Assembly (NCBI GenBank): GCA_028023455.1
Contig: JAQFVV010012422.1
Span: forward strand, 8,109,210 to 8,173,209
Source: Epiperipatus broadwayi
Lineage: Eukaryota; Onychophora; Udeonychophora; Euonychophora; Peripatidae
Direction of reading: 5' to 3'
Length of the DNA: 64,000 nt
Shown here: positions 12,603 through 23,864 of the stretch, one piece after another
How positions within the stretch are numbered: position 1 is the stretch's first letter
How the letters are laid out: each line of letters opens with the position of its first letter
Notes under the pieces: model-generated
Told to the model about the DNA's origin: nothing
Database searches by the model: none
The model's input: only the letters and a program-made list of their open reading frames with translations
Position numbers and translations under genes: made by a program

Positions 12603-12664
12603 AGGTAAGTAATCGTCTGCTCTCCAATCCTGCTTAATTTGTTCCCAAGTTCTTTTGCAGGTAA
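12603..12664 (+). promoter_or_regulatory. Candidate recursive splice site cluster
   Basis: A pyrimidine-rich tract leads to TTCTTTTGCAG directly joined to GTAAGC at 12660/12661. This juxtaposed acceptor/donor is the signature of recursive splice sites (ratchet points) in long animal introns. A second AG|GTAAGT lies at 12604/12605. No exon is evident between them. This depends on the region being a plus-strand intron, which is not proved. Confidence 0.3.
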
Positions 12665-12719
12665 GCTGTGGCGCTAATTTCATATCTCTATTTCTCATTG
12701 TCCTTAGTTTCTGAAGGAA

Positions 12720-15090
12720 GAATTGCAGAGGAACAATTATACTTTTATTTACACATTAAAGTGTGAAAATAATTTGTTTATTATTAAATCACTTTTAATT
12801 TTTTTCTTGTTATATTTGGTTACACTCTAACTTCTGTAATTGTTATTCTTAGTTATGAAAGATGGCAGTAATGATGATTGTATATGGAATAAGAAAAGAG
12901 ACTATATGAATCTCTTCAAAAAATAGTAATGAGGATAATGTAAAAAAGGTGCAAAATTACAGTTTGTTTATTAAAAAAAATTTAAATTACCAATAAATCT
13001 CTTTTTTGTTCATATATATATATATTTTTTTCGTAAAGTATTAAGATTCATTGTGGAAAATCGATAGCTATATAAACAATGTAATTTTATGAAACATGTC
13101 TTTGTGGAAACATAAAATAGATACTAAAGCAAACATGGATAATGAAGGAAGAGATTGCGTTAGTTTCTATAGTGGCTATCATTGACAATCGAAGAGAAAA
13201 GGAATAACAAATTTATTTTCATAAAATTTCTTTCCTTTTTTTTTATCTTGAAGGAATTACAAAACTTTATATGAACCCGTATTACCAAATAATGGCTAGG
13301 TAGAGAGAAAATTACTATCTGAGGAACGTGGACCTCCCATCTCATCCATTTCCAATCAATCACCATCGGAAAGCAAGAAAACATTGTCATAGAGCATATA
13401 TTGGAAAAGAAAGAAATGAAAGACAATACCTCGAAGAAAATAGCTATTCTTGTCCCAAAATTAATTTGGGAAATGTATAAAAGTTTCTGAAGTAACCCAC
13501 TAAATTATCTTGACCCAACCAAAAGGAGGATATTTTGAGAAAGTCAATTTTAAATGGAATCAAGGTTTACGCATTTGGCGTCACGATTGGTCTGACATGT
13601 GACCGGAAATGATTAGAGATAGACTTGACGTCACAAATGGCTATTGATCTTCAAAAAGAAGTCTATTATTTAAAAAAAGAGAGATAATAATTTATTTGCT
13701 TATTAATAAAAAAATTTTGCTTATGTTTTCAATTTTAAAAACCTTTTTTTTTTTTTATAAAACAATAATATCCTAATTGTTATTTACCAACCTTTTTTTA
13801 ATGCTTAGTATTTACATCTAATACACGCAAGATATAATTAGTATTTATTGAATATTTGACCTTAATTTATTATGTGTATTTTCATAAAGATCATCTATAT
13901 GCATACATACAGTGTATCATTAGGGGTATTGAAATTCATAAGATACGGTTGGATAGAGTAATTTTTATACTAGCATTTATGTATATTATACACGTACAAC
14001 CTAGATATGTTTTAGTATTCTCTTTGTCACTTATGAGAATTAGATCTAGGAAATACTAATTAAAGTTATTATAGCATGGTGACGATTTCGTAGTTGAATG
14101 TCAAAAATATGCATGATATAATTGAGTATATCTTTATATATGGTCTCTTGTATATGGTTTTATAAATGAGCAATTTAGACATTCAATTTTGACTCTTTGA
14201 AGAGGAATATAATCCAAGAGATTTATGTTCATATTTAAAGAGAAATATAGTTTACATTGATACAAAGAGAACACTGATACTTGTGATTTTTTGATTATGA
14301 AGCTGATATTGTTTTACCTTCAAAGTGTGTCTACAATTCTCGACTATTTGATAGAATATTTCTGTTGTTGTTAGTTACCATGATATTTTATTTATTTCAA
14401 ATGTAGATGATTTCCGTGCAAATATAAACACTGTCTAATGGACATTGTTAATAAATATTGTGAATTTAAATGACAATAAAGTTGTGTGAGAAGAATTACA
14501 AAGAAATAAGTTTTGTATTTTGTGATACTGTTATTACTATTGCCATTTAAAAGGGAAAGCAATCTCCAAATTGTGAATAAAATATACATCACTTATTTTA
14601 CTTAAATGTTTTGTGAGTTATTTATTTATTTAATTTTGTTATATCACTTATCAACAAGGAGTCATTATGCTACAGTTGACATTTTGAATTTGATTAATTT
14701 ACCCTGAGAATATTGCAATGCTTCCGTCACTTGTCTAAATGTTAATAGGTGATTACATCGTCTCCTATTAACAATTTCAAGATATTACAGGCATCATCTA
14801 CAGATATAAATAAGCTCAATAAAACATTCTCTTTGCTTCTGGTTTATATCTTGGCAGGTATTTATGTCTCATGAGTTCTTGTAATGCTAAACCCTGAGAG
14901 TAGGTTATTTGTGACACTGAGGGGAAATATAAGGTCAAGCTTATTATATGTTGACCACTAGGTCTATGGGGGTACAAGTCCCTTCTCTAGCATACACATA
15001 CCCTGCGTTTCATCATATTAAGGCTTCCAAATCTCTGGAACATAAGAAAGCCTTCATTGAGTAAGGCAGATGTGCACACATACACTATGT
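12720..15090. other. AT-rich DNA; one CRE-like palindrome
   Basis: No gene is recognised. The only notable short motif is TGACGTCA (13626-13633), with a second 'cgtcac' and a 'gattgg' (inverted CCAAT) about 45-50 bases upstream. These could be chance. Open frames here are short and AT-driven. Confidence 0.4.
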
Positions 15091-15127
15091 ACCATTACAA
15101 TATATATATATTGTAACGGAATATAAT

Positions 15128-15627
15128 NNNNNNNNNNNNNNNNNNNNNNNNNNNNNNNNNNNNNNNNNNNNNNNNNNNNNNNNNNNNNNNNNNNNNNNNN
15201 NNNNNNNNNNNNNNNNNNNNNNNNNNNNNNNNNNNNNNNNNNNNNNNNNNNNNNNNNNNNNNNNNNNNNNNNNNNNNNNNNNNNNNNNNNNNNNNNNNNN
15301 NNNNNNNNNNNNNNNNNNNNNNNNNNNNNNNNNNNNNNNNNNNNNNNNNNNNNNNNNNNNNNNNNNNNNNNNNNNNNNNNNNNNNNNNNNNNNNNNNNNN
15401 NNNNNNNNNNNNNNNNNNNNNNNNNNNNNNNNNNNNNNNNNNNNNNNNNNNNNNNNNNNNNNNNNNNNNNNNNNNNNNNNNNNNNNNNNNNNNNNNNNNN
15501 NNNNNNNNNNNNNNNNNNNNNNNNNNNNNNNNNNNNNNNNNNNNNNNNNNNNNNNNNNNNNNNNNNNNNNNNNNNNNNNNNNNNNNNNNNNNNNNNNNNN
15601 NNNNNNNNNNNNNNNNNNNNNNNNNNN
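15128..15627. other. Assembly gap of 500 N
   Basis: Exactly 500 unknown bases, a placeholder size. The left edge is a palindromic AT run (ttacaatata...tattgtaa near 15095-15116), a likely cause of assembly failure. The apparent 182-residue frame across it is meaningless. Confidence 0.98.
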
Positions 15628-15965
15628 GGTCACAACATATATAAATTTTAATCTTGAAATGTTTTTTTAAAGTAACATGCGTGGATTTAAGCTAGTAGTA
15701 GAATAGTGGACTTGAGAGCTAAAGCTTCTTGAATTAAATTTCAACCTATTATTGTAGCTGTTCAAATGCCATATATCTCCAAATGTCTTCCCAATATCCG
15801 TTTGATTATCTTTTAATAAAATTTGAAAAAAGAGAAAAATTACACAAATTTTCAACTAAAGACTGGCTTTACATTAAAAGCGGTAAAAAAAACTTGTGGA
15901 TGAAATATTAGCCTCTCCCCCAACTACTTTCTTTTTAGAGTGCTCTGCATAAATTTCATTTAAAT

Positions 15966-16055
15966 AGCAATAGTAATAGTAGTAGTAGTAGTAGTAGTAG
16001 TAGTAATAGTATTAGTAGTAGTAATAATAACAACAATGACAATAATAATAATTTC
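15966..16055 (+). repeat. Imperfect (TAG)n/(TAA)n microsatellite
   Basis: A run of tagtagtag... interrupted by taa, att and aac units. Confidence 0.9.
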
Positions 16056-16092
16056 TATGTAAGTAATTTAGTCAAATATTATGCAGCTATTT

Positions 16093-16240
16093 TGATGATT
16101 GCTGGTTTAGCATGAAATACGTGTATTGGTGATTATTTATCTTTTCGACATATATGTGTTAAAGTGTATCAGTGTTGTGAGATAGTGTGGAGAGTGGTGG
16201 GTCATGCGAAAGTCTGTGCTCATACCCTGTCTATTACATA
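16093..16240 (+). repeat. Repeat family D, upstream partial unit
   Basis: This is a direct repeat of 16567-16712 (offset 474 bp, nearly identical: both read 'gcatgaaatac', 'attggtgattatttatc', 'cgacatatatgtgtt', 'gtatcagtgttgtgagatag'). It starts exactly within the hammerhead core (TTTGATGA, then stem II and GAAA), so the 5' strand of stem I is absent here. With the next entry it forms a partial tandem dimer. Confidence 0.8.
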
Positions 16241-16349
16241 TATAGACACGGGTATATATAAGCCTGTGTATTTCATCTATTACATATTAGAGATGTCTGC
16301 CTATCTCTTGCATATGTATTTAATGGATTATGTCCTGTACATGAGGGGT

Positions 16350-16715
16350 CATATTGACCTTTAGGTCATCATGGGTGTGACAACAATCTCGGCCTATGGG
16401 TGGCCTTTGAGCATTCCATCATCAGATTTTCAATTGGATGGACAGTTGAAGAGTTGGAGTGTGGAGTAGATTGAAGCCTGTCCATTAAAGTAGGAGGATT
16501 GGCTAGCTTAATATATATCTGAGCACTTATAGCATATATGTGTAGAGATGGTAATCTGGACCAACTGATGATTGCTAGTTTAGCATGAAATACATGTATT
16601 GGTGATTATTTATCTTTTCGACATATATGTGTTCAAGTGTATCAGTGTTGTGAGATAGAGTGGAGAGTGATGGGTCGTGTGAAAGTCTGTGCTCATATAC
16701 CCTATATATTAAATT
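16350..16715 (+). repeat. Repeat family D unit carrying a hammerhead motif
   Basis: Family D reads, in sense: 'atcagattttcaa', a GGTGGCTGAAGAGTTGG-like block, 'gaagcctgtccattaaag', 'cttaatatatat', the hammerhead, then 'tttatcttttcgacatata' and 'gtatcagtgttgtgagat'. Other copies lie at 39555-39875/45230-45350, 50560-50700 and 54755-54965. The unit is non-coding. One copy (45325-45337) carries a GGGTTCAAATCCC sequence like a tRNA B box, so Pol III transcription is conceivable. The period of about 474 bp and partial dimer form resemble Penelope pLTRs or animal retrozymes. Confidence 0.75.
16551..16609 (+). ncRNA. Type-I hammerhead ribozyme motif (family D)
   Basis: Core: CTGATGA 16565-16571, stem II 16572-16586 (TGCTA...TAGCA), GAAA 16587-16590, a tiny stem III with loop in 16591-16597, cleavage triplet GTA 16596-16598. 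Stem I is ACCAA (16560-16564) with TTGGT (16599-16603), then a 3-base bulge TGG, then GTAATC (16551-16556) with GATTAT (16604-16609). All invariant core positions are present. Stem III is only about three pairs, as in published hammerheads of Penelope-like elements. The closing pair of stem II is U-U here but G-C in other copies. Activity is inferred, not shown. Confidence 0.7.
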
Positions 16716-17134
16716 GATATAGTATTGTAGTTTATTTACATGGGGAGGGGGGGATAATATCTTACCGTTTTTACTTTCTATGCATTTTTTTTTTGTTAAA
16801 ACATTTAGTTTGTATAAGGTTTTTATTATTATTATTTCCAACGTTTGTTACAACTACATGTCACGGCTTGCAATATTCATCAATCCCATCATGATCTAGG
16901 GTTCAAATTTAAGTGGAATAGGGGGATGAAGGATTCAGGTAGCTGAGAATTACACAATAAACTTTGGATTGTTTTTGATAGTTACTAAATAACCTTATAA
17001 TTGAATGCCAATAAAGAGCAAATAACTTTCTTTAAATGGTAAGTCCTAGCCTGGTGGCTGATGTCTCTCTTCTGAAAAGTAATTCTCGAATATCCTTGGC
17101 TCTAAATTAAGCTACTTAATATGTTTTATCATTG

Positions 17135-17420
17135 ATCTTTGTAACAGTTTGTATGGCAAACGTCTGGAGTTCAAGGGTCCATGATTGTAGTTCAGATTTT
17201 TGACAGTTGGAACTTTTTATGAAGTTCTTAGCAACAAAGTCATTCAATTATTGTTACTTATAATATTATTTCATTCCCAGAGAATTCATGGTACATCCTT
17301 GATAAATTAAAAGCTGTATTTTTAAAAGTAGAAAACATTTATTTGAATGGTTTCCTGACATACTGCTTAGTGCTTTCATTTGCCATGCATAGATCTGGGT
17401 TCAAATCTGGCTGAAACTAA
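17135..17420 (+). repeat. SINE family B, two degraded copies
   Basis: About 17135-17275 carries 'gtctggagttcaaggg', 'atgaagttcttagcaa' and the family terminus 'aaagtcattcaa'. About 17345-17420 carries a tRNA-like B box in 'ctgggttcaaatctgg'. Both are plus-strand and old. Confidence 0.55.
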
Positions 17421-17479
17421 AAAAATAAATTCAAATAGCTAAATGATTTAGAAATAAGCTCCAAATTTGAATATAAATT

Positions 17480-19200
17480 TTCTATAATCAAATGAAATTA
17501 TTTGCCAAATATATCTAACTGTCCATAGTTAGAAAATAAAGATACCAAAATAAGACAGATCAGTGAGATATCCATAACACAATATTTGGAAAGTGGTGAC
17601 ACACCTATATAGGATCTAAACTTATGATAGCTAATTAATAGCATCTTCTCAAGATAATTTGAAAGGTTTAACTTCCTTTTTGCTTTGCAGGACACTGAAA
17701 TGATAACTAAGACTATGCCTTTTCCATTCTTTTATTATATTAAATCTCAGACAATAAGTTCCATTAATACCATAGAGAAGTCTAGTAGTAATATTATTGG
17801 CTGCCACATTTGTTTTTAAAAGGTTCTTTCTTTTATATAACTAATTATGTTTGTGTAGTCTTGAGGGAATCCAATGGGTGCTAGTCTATAATCCTTTAAT
17901 CTACCACAGAACCAAATGCTTACCAATAAGTTTTTCTATCACTGAGATAAATAACAATTTATTGCATATTAATAATTTTTATTATTTTATAAATAAATTA
18001 TTAGTTACTTTTTAATTATTTTTTTTTCAACTTTCGATTTGCAAGTTGTCGACTAGATATCATTTTTATATCACATTACTGAAAGCATCTTAGGAGTCAA
18101 ATATTATTTTATTTGCACAGAATTTATATTTACTTAATAGAGAGTAGGCATATAATGTGTGGAGGAGATACGGTCATGGGTTACAACAATTAGTGTGTCA
18201 ATCCTTCAGTTTAATAATATTGAATGTCCTGAGTAATTTGAAATCGTTTAGATAATTGAATTTTAGTAAAATCAGTATTCTGTTTTGTTGGTAACTGACC
18301 AATAGATTTGATATTTTCTAGCCCTCCTGTATTGGGTGGTAAATGAATTTTTAAGAATTGACTGAAAGATAGATTTAAAAAAATCCTCCATGTGACAATT
18401 GACTAGTTTATAAATAGAGTTAGTTGAAAGATTTTTGACCTACTATAAGCTAATTAAATTTGATTGCATTTTATGCATATATCTAATTTAACTTCTTATT
18501 AACATCTATTTGTGCATATCGAATTCAATACCCAAAGACCAATTAAGCAGCTAGACAACAGAATGCTATAACAAAGCGATGTTAATTAGTTTTTTTTTGC
18601 CACTCTCTTAACACACTTCAGGTAGCTCAATTTTATAGCTGGTGTATAGATTTTAATGGGTTCTTTACTTTATATACATATCAGAAATTTATTTATCTAA
18701 CACTTGTATATTATTTGATTTATGCTTATTAATTAAAAAAAACTACTCATTAAACTATTTATTTATCACTTGATCAATTGCTCCAGAGACAAAGTGATCG
18801 TTAAAATAATACGCTGGTGCCCAACTGATCCACTCAATTATGCACCACTCCTCTATTTTTAAACTCATCTGGAATTAAACCAGGGATTTTTAACTTTCAA
18901 TACTATGCAAAACTACAAGAGTTTCTAATTAAATAGTATATTATAGTTTAGTCAACCTTTTTTCGGTTAATAAAAGTACATATCAAGTAATAAATGTCGT
19001 GACTTATTCTGACTATTAGCAAATTTATTAAGATAATTTTATTGACTTTAAATCTTTGTATTAAGATCGTAACTTAATCTTAACTTTTTATTGATATTAA
19101 GTAATGTATATTAAGAAGTAAATGAAATTTAAACGAGAGTAATAACTCTCCCATAGACTATAGATAAATAACACTCATACTTCAATAAAATAAACCTTTG
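17480..19200. other. AT-rich DNA without recognisable features
   Basis: Nothing beyond AT-rich sequence is recognised. Confidence 0.45.
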
Positions 19201-19204
19201 AATG

Positions 19205-19455
19205 ATTATATTGCTTGAGAGTTCATACAAAGTTTGAACAATCCGGAACTGGAATTGATCTTTGAATCCCACATTGCAGAGACTGGCACTTTACCATTGC
19301 ACTAACCTGTACAGAGCGAAAAGCTATTTGAATAGCTTTACTCCTTGAGAGTGCATAAAAAATTTGAGGGTCAGAAGTTTCAGCATCAGAATCAATTCTA
19401 GGGACCCCATATTCCTGAGTCTGAAACTCTACCACTCTGCTAGATCACATAAAAT
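19205..19455 (-). repeat. Two tandem SINE family B copies
   Basis: Two head-to-tail minus-strand copies (about 19205-19320 and 19325-19455), each with 'attgcttgagagttcata' or 'ctccttgagagtgcataa', 'gaattgatc' or 'aatcaattct', and a 'ctaccactctgctagatca' or 'taccattgcactaac' end. The short frame at 19223-19435 is inside these SINEs and is not a gene. Confidence 0.75.
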
Positions 19456-19649
19456 GTATATCAATAAATAATATATAGTGGATCATTTTTTCTTTAAACT
19501 TTTGATGAATATTAAGCCTTTACTTATAGACTTTACTGAAAATGAAAAATAGAAATTGCATATTATCCTGATCAAAATATAATATAATCATTCTCAAATT
19601 ACAATTGAACATTTAGAGATTAAAAACAGAAACTTATTTCAACAATCTA

Positions 19650-20345
19650 CTATGTTAAAATAGGCAAAACTCTCTCCTGGAGTGCCAATCAAAGCAAGAC
19701 AGAGTAATCAATGGATGCCAGAAGGCTTGTGCATAAAATCCCCATCTAGTACGTATTCATCCAATATCCCCAAACTAGTTTCTGCCTTGTGGCCTTCATC
19801 AGTGAGAAGCCTTGGATCTGAGAGCACTGCACCTAGATCTTAGGATCTAATGCAACCCTCCAGCAGTCACCTTTTATCTCTACATAACTACAAAACTATG
19901 AGAATTGAAAAACACACAAATATTTTCAATCTAAGCTCAATAGCTTATATAGTCATATGGGTCTGAACTCAGCTCAGCACCCATACATTTTGGTGTCTTT
20001 GGTTCTTTTATAACCATAGCCACCACCTTTCTGTTAGGCAGGATTGGTATTAAACCTTTAAACATCACATACTATCTCCCATGCTCGCACATAACTGTTG
20101 TTAAAGTAGGCAAAACTCTTTCCATACAGTAGTGTCACTCAAAGCAAGACAGAGTAATCAATGGATGCCAGAAGGCTTGTGCATAAAATCCTCATGAGTA
20201 GGCAGTAGATGGGGATTTTATGCATAAGTCTTCTGGCATCCATTGATTACTCTGTCTTGCTTTGAGTGGCACTATTGTATGGAGAGAGTTTTGCCTATTT
20301 TAAGAACAGTTATGAGCAAGCATGGGCAATAATGAACATGTGATG
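19650..20345 (-). repeat. Repeat family A: tandem unit plus terminal palindrome
   Basis: A family-A unit in minus orientation starts near 19650 and restarts at about 20097 ('ttaaaataggcaaaactc' at 19655 against 'ttaaagtaggcaaaactc' at 20101, offset 446). The second unit is only begun: after about 100 bp it folds back on itself, so 20101-20205 is the reverse complement of 20206-20310. The full unit carries a hammerhead motif (next entry) and no coding capacity. Other copies: 48720-49985, 60565-61435 and 62715-63006. Confidence 0.85.
19759..19818 (-). ncRNA. Type-I hammerhead ribozyme motif (family A)
   Basis: On the minus strand: stem I 5' side starts GATCCAA (19818-19812), core CTGATGA (19802-19796), stem II region 19795-19783 (GCC...GGC), GAAA (19782-19779), then CTAGTT with cleavage triplet GTT, and stem I 3' side TGGGGA and TTGGAT (ending 19759). 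Stem I is two 6-bp helices around a small internal loop, with G-U pairs. The triplet GTT is allowed (NUH) but less favourable than GTC. The core is intact. Confidence 0.6.
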
Positions 20346-20865
20346 TAAATCTATTACATCAGTAAAATATCAAGTTTGGATATGAAAATGTCAAATTTGC
20401 TTTCAGTAAATGAAAGCTTATAATCATCAAAGGCTTAAAGAATAGGGCCACTTTATTCTTTACTATTTGCTAATATATTATTGTTATTATCCATTGTTCC
20501 TGGAGTTGTTATTTCCTGTTTATATTTCATATACATTAAACTGTGTATGCTTAATACATAATGAAGTATCTTCTTTAACATAGGATACAATTTAAACAAA
20601 ATATTTTTTATATTAGTGGGATGAACTGTAAGAAAAAGAACTAAAGATAGAAAGTAAATGACAATATACAGAAAATAAAAGAGGATGGGTAGGAATATAT
20701 TTAATAGATTTTCACCACAAATTTTCAAAAGATAAAATACAAGAACAAAAACAAAACATTCATACTGTTTTATATAAATTTGTGTACAATTTAAGACAAT
20801 GTTTTTTATTAATTTTTTATATCACGCCCACTTTGATAGCTTAAAAAATATAATCGCCTCATTGA

Positions 20866-20987
20866 TATAAAAATGAATTTTTTTTTATATGTCAAACCAT
20901 TGACCAGGAAGCAAACCTGGGTCAGCTGCTTGGAAGGCAACTATGCTAACCACTAGGCCACCAACACTTGACTATAAAAATGAATTT
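20866..20987 (-). repeat. tRNA-derived SINE (family S) with 15-bp TSD
   Basis: A perfect 15-bp duplication (tataaaaatgaattt, 20866-20880 and 20973-20987) flanks a minus-strand SINE of about 92 bp. In sense it begins 'gtcaagtgttggtggccta', has tRNA-like A- and B-box regions and ends in an A-run (plus-strand T-run at 20878-20886). LINE machinery, perhaps that of the RTE-type elements here, probably mobilised it. It is a SINE, not a functional tRNA gene: the cloverleaf is degenerate. Confidence 0.85.
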
Positions 20988-21354
20988 GGGCATAGAAAAG
21001 TTGTGTTCATATGTGAACATACAAAAAAAATTCAATTTACCATACTGAAGATTCACTCCAAGTTTAAGAATTTCAGTTTACTAAGATCTTTGAGTTTGAT
21101 GCTTTACTATATTTGGTTGCTTTTTTATATACAGTGATACCTCACATTGAAACTACAGTCTTCCAATCATGAAGATAGGAATGGTAACAGTAAATTTTGG
21201 CTGATACATTGAATTTGAAAGTTTGTTGTTGTCTTGTCATAGAGATAGGACATGATTTCTTTCACATTAAATGAACTTTTAACTGGCTTAAATTTTGTGA
21301 TTCAGTCAGATATTCTTGGTACTCATTGCCTAACTTAGATGTCCTCTAGAATTT

Positions 21355-21500
21355 GCCCTGTACAGTTTAGCACAGCTGGCTCAATATCAGAATCTGGAGA
21401 ATAAGATCCTTAAATTGATTCAAGTTCTGGCACTTCCGGTTTTGAATTTTTTATGAATTCTCAAGCAATAAAACCATTTGATTAATTCATTCATTGGTTA
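21355..21500 (+). repeat. tRNA-derived SINE family B (reference copy)
   Basis: Sense order of landmarks: a tRNA-like head (GTTTAG...GGCTC...), a half-palindrome around 'atctggaga', a B-box-like 'attgattcaagttctggca', then 'ttttgaattttttatgaat' and the conserved 3' end 'ctcaagcaataaaaccatt'. The 'agcaataaa(g)tcatt' terminus recurs in every copy in this window and probably is the recognition tail of a LINE partner. Copies differ by many substitutions, so the family is old. Confidence 0.7.
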
Positions 21501-21509
21501 AGTTAAGTA

Positions 21510-22440
21510 TAATGGAAAATCCATTTTTTGTGAATCAGAAGATCTACTATTAAAATCATAAAATAGTATTTTCAAATGATTCGGTGATAAATTAGTACCT
21601 TCAGTTACCTCATTGGCCAAACTGATAATTAAAGCTTTTGCAGAAATATTTTGACATAAATTTTAGAAATGTATTGAATTTTAATTTATGACAAATAAAA
21701 AATATGTTTGCTTCTGGAAGTTGCCTATTTAACGTATTCAGTTTTTCAAGCTTATTTGCCAAATCACTAATACAATTTTTATAAGCAATTATTGCAGGTT
21801 TGTTCTTTTAAAAGGTTTTAAAAATAGTAATATTTTCACTAGCTAGATACTCATTTACTGACCAATTGTGGATAATTAGCTTATGGCTCTGCTTTCTGGT
21901 GGAAAAAAAAATCATGGTTAAGATTTAAATGGTTAAAATGCTGAATTAGCTTCTCGAAATGTAGTAGTTTTTGAAAAATTCGTTGAAAGGTGAAGAGCAA
22001 AAACTAAATAGGAAACTGCGAGATTAAAGATAAAAAAAACACACACATATATATACGGAAAGAAAACAAATGTATTGATTTCTTTAAATAATAAATCAAT
22101 TTGTTTTTTTCTTCAATTGATAGAAGCTTGTGCTCATCACTAAAAAAAATTTATTTCCCTACGCTGAGAATCGCAACCATAAACATTTAATTAATTGTTA
22201 CATTTTAATTTTCAAGTGTCAAACTTAATCCACTCACAACTATGGCAATATCAAACTCTAGATAAATACCGTAATGATTACCGGTAATCATTTATTAAAC
22301 TAGAGATTATATTTAGTCCAGATATAAACTTAAAACTCAGTTAAAGATTAATATAGCAGATTTTTTAAAAAAAATTAAAAGCACATACTTGGAGTCATTC
22401 ACATTTCTCTTTTTTATGTGTACTATATTTTATAAATGTA
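21510..22440. other. AT-rich DNA without recognisable features
   Basis: No feature recognised. Confidence 0.4.
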
Positions 22441-22453
22441 CTAAATAACCTCT

Positions 22454-22679
22454 GCATCACCACACATTTTTTTGAAATCTTATGAATAAACATACAATAA
22501 AAAAGATATATGTCTTGCGTTGTTAGCCGAGAGGTATCGCAGCTGCCATGCAAGCAAGTAATTGGTTGCAGACGGTTGTGGGTTCGCGTCCCGGCCGATG
22601 CTATGACATAAAAAAAAAAGATATATGTCTTTTATTTTGTGTTTATTCACATGATTTCAAAAAAAATGTGTAGTGATGC
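22454..22679. repeat. Palindromic element split by a SINE
   Basis: The arms 22454-22515 and 22617-22679 are reverse complements: 'gcatcaccacacattttt' with 'aaaatgtgtagtgatgc', and 'tgaataaaca' with 'tgtttattca'. Without the SINE the two arms would meet as a nearly perfect hairpin of about 125 bp, a MITE-like foldback. The insertion sits at the symmetry centre. Confidence 0.8.
22501..22631 (+). repeat. tRNA-derived SINE (family S) with 16-bp TSD
   Basis: The 16-bp duplication aaaagatatatgtctt (22501-22516 and 22616-22631) flanks a plus-strand SINE of about 99 bp. Its head 'gttagccgagaggtatcgc' is an A-box region, 'gggttcgcgtccc' is a good B box, and it ends in an A-run. The head resembles a class II (Leu/Ser-type) tRNA. 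Internal A and B boxes imply Pol III transcription. Confidence 0.88.
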
Positions 22680-22699
22680 GGAATACATTCACAAACGTT

Positions 22700-23755
22700 T
22701 GTCTGTTTCTGCAATTTTTATAAGTCTTTTATTCTTTCTACTATGCTAAACTTAGCTAGATGAAAAAAGTAGAAGTGTTCTTTAAAAGCAAAATGAGATT
22801 ATATATATATCGCGCTATACGGAAATACAGATCATAGGTAAAATAAAGTAGCTTTTATATAACTCGTTGTAGAATAAAGGAAAATGAACGACATATAATT
22901 TTCAGCCAGGATTGTTGGAGAAATAAAGAAGGCATTCAGGTTTGCCAATGATGAGAGTTTGGCGGCTTTTTTTATTTTCTAAATAAGCACAGTTATATAG
23001 ATATTGACCGATCAATAGAGGGGTAGTAAGTAACTGAATTAACCACGAGTCTAAAAGATGAAGATGCTAATAATTTTTGAAAGCAACGATAGTTTTATTC
23101 TTTTGAGGGGAAATAGAAAAAGCTGTATCAGTCCATGAAACAAGTGGAAAAAAAAGATCAAGTAGGATGTTATATATGAAATATACACAAGGTATTAAAA
23201 TTACTACTGCTTTACATATTTTTATTTCCCGTTTCTGAAACATTTCCGGATACATTTCACTTTCATTCCGATGGCTGCTCTAATTTTTAACAAAGGTTGC
23301 AAATGAGTTAGTGTTGTTATTAAAGCGTTAATAAACAAACAAGGAAGAAATATAAACATGTTTTTTTTCTTCTTTTCCTCTTTAAACGGAGTAGAAAGCG
23401 GACACGCACTAATGAACTCGTAAGTTGAAATATTTCTGAAGGTTAAGAAAGGAGTGTGCGTGTGTGGGTTTTTGTCTTATGATTGTCTTATGATTTTCTT
23501 TTTAAATATTTAAAAAGAAATACTACTTTTAACTATTAATTAGTATAATCTTTTGAAAAAAAAATCCACAGTTTTGAACAAATAAATCTATTTAAAAAAA
23601 AAGAGTGGGTTTTTTTTGTCTCGGTAAAATTTTTACTGATTTAAATATATATTTAATTTAAAATAAAATGGGTAGAAGAGTTCTATCAAAAATTATGTAA
23701 TAATAAAGAACAAGCGCTTCCTACATCTATCTTCTGAATTTCCCAGGATTTTAAA
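22700..23755. other. AT-rich DNA without recognisable features
   Basis: No gene recognised. Confidence 0.4.
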
Positions 23756-23759
23756 TGAA

Positions 23760-23864
23760 GCGTTGATGGCCGAGTGCTCAGTACAGCTATCTTACAAGCA
23801 GTTGTCCCAGGTTCGCGGGTTCGCTTCCCGGCCGATGCTTTGACACGTGAAAAAAAAAAAAAAA
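23760..23864 (+). repeat. tRNA-derived SINE (family S) ending against a LINE
   Basis: Head 'gcgttgatggccgagtgct', B box 'gggttcgcttccc', then 'gatgctttgacacgtg' and a 14-base A-run. The A-run passes directly into LINE coding sequence at about 23865, so the LINE either inserted into the SINE tail or was already truncated there. No clean target duplication was found. Confidence 0.8.

Noticed and set aside
13470-13640. TATAAAAG at about 13477 with CRE at 13626 as a promoter
   Set aside because: The CRE lies downstream of the TATA box on the plus strand and no initiator or exon-like sequence follows.
15085-15633. 182-codon frame on the minus strand
   Set aside because: Consists almost entirely of the 500-N gap.
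16395-16435. CTGATGATGG on the minus strand near 16420
   Set aside because: Followed by a GGCC hairpin and GAGA rather than GAAA, with no stem I partner.
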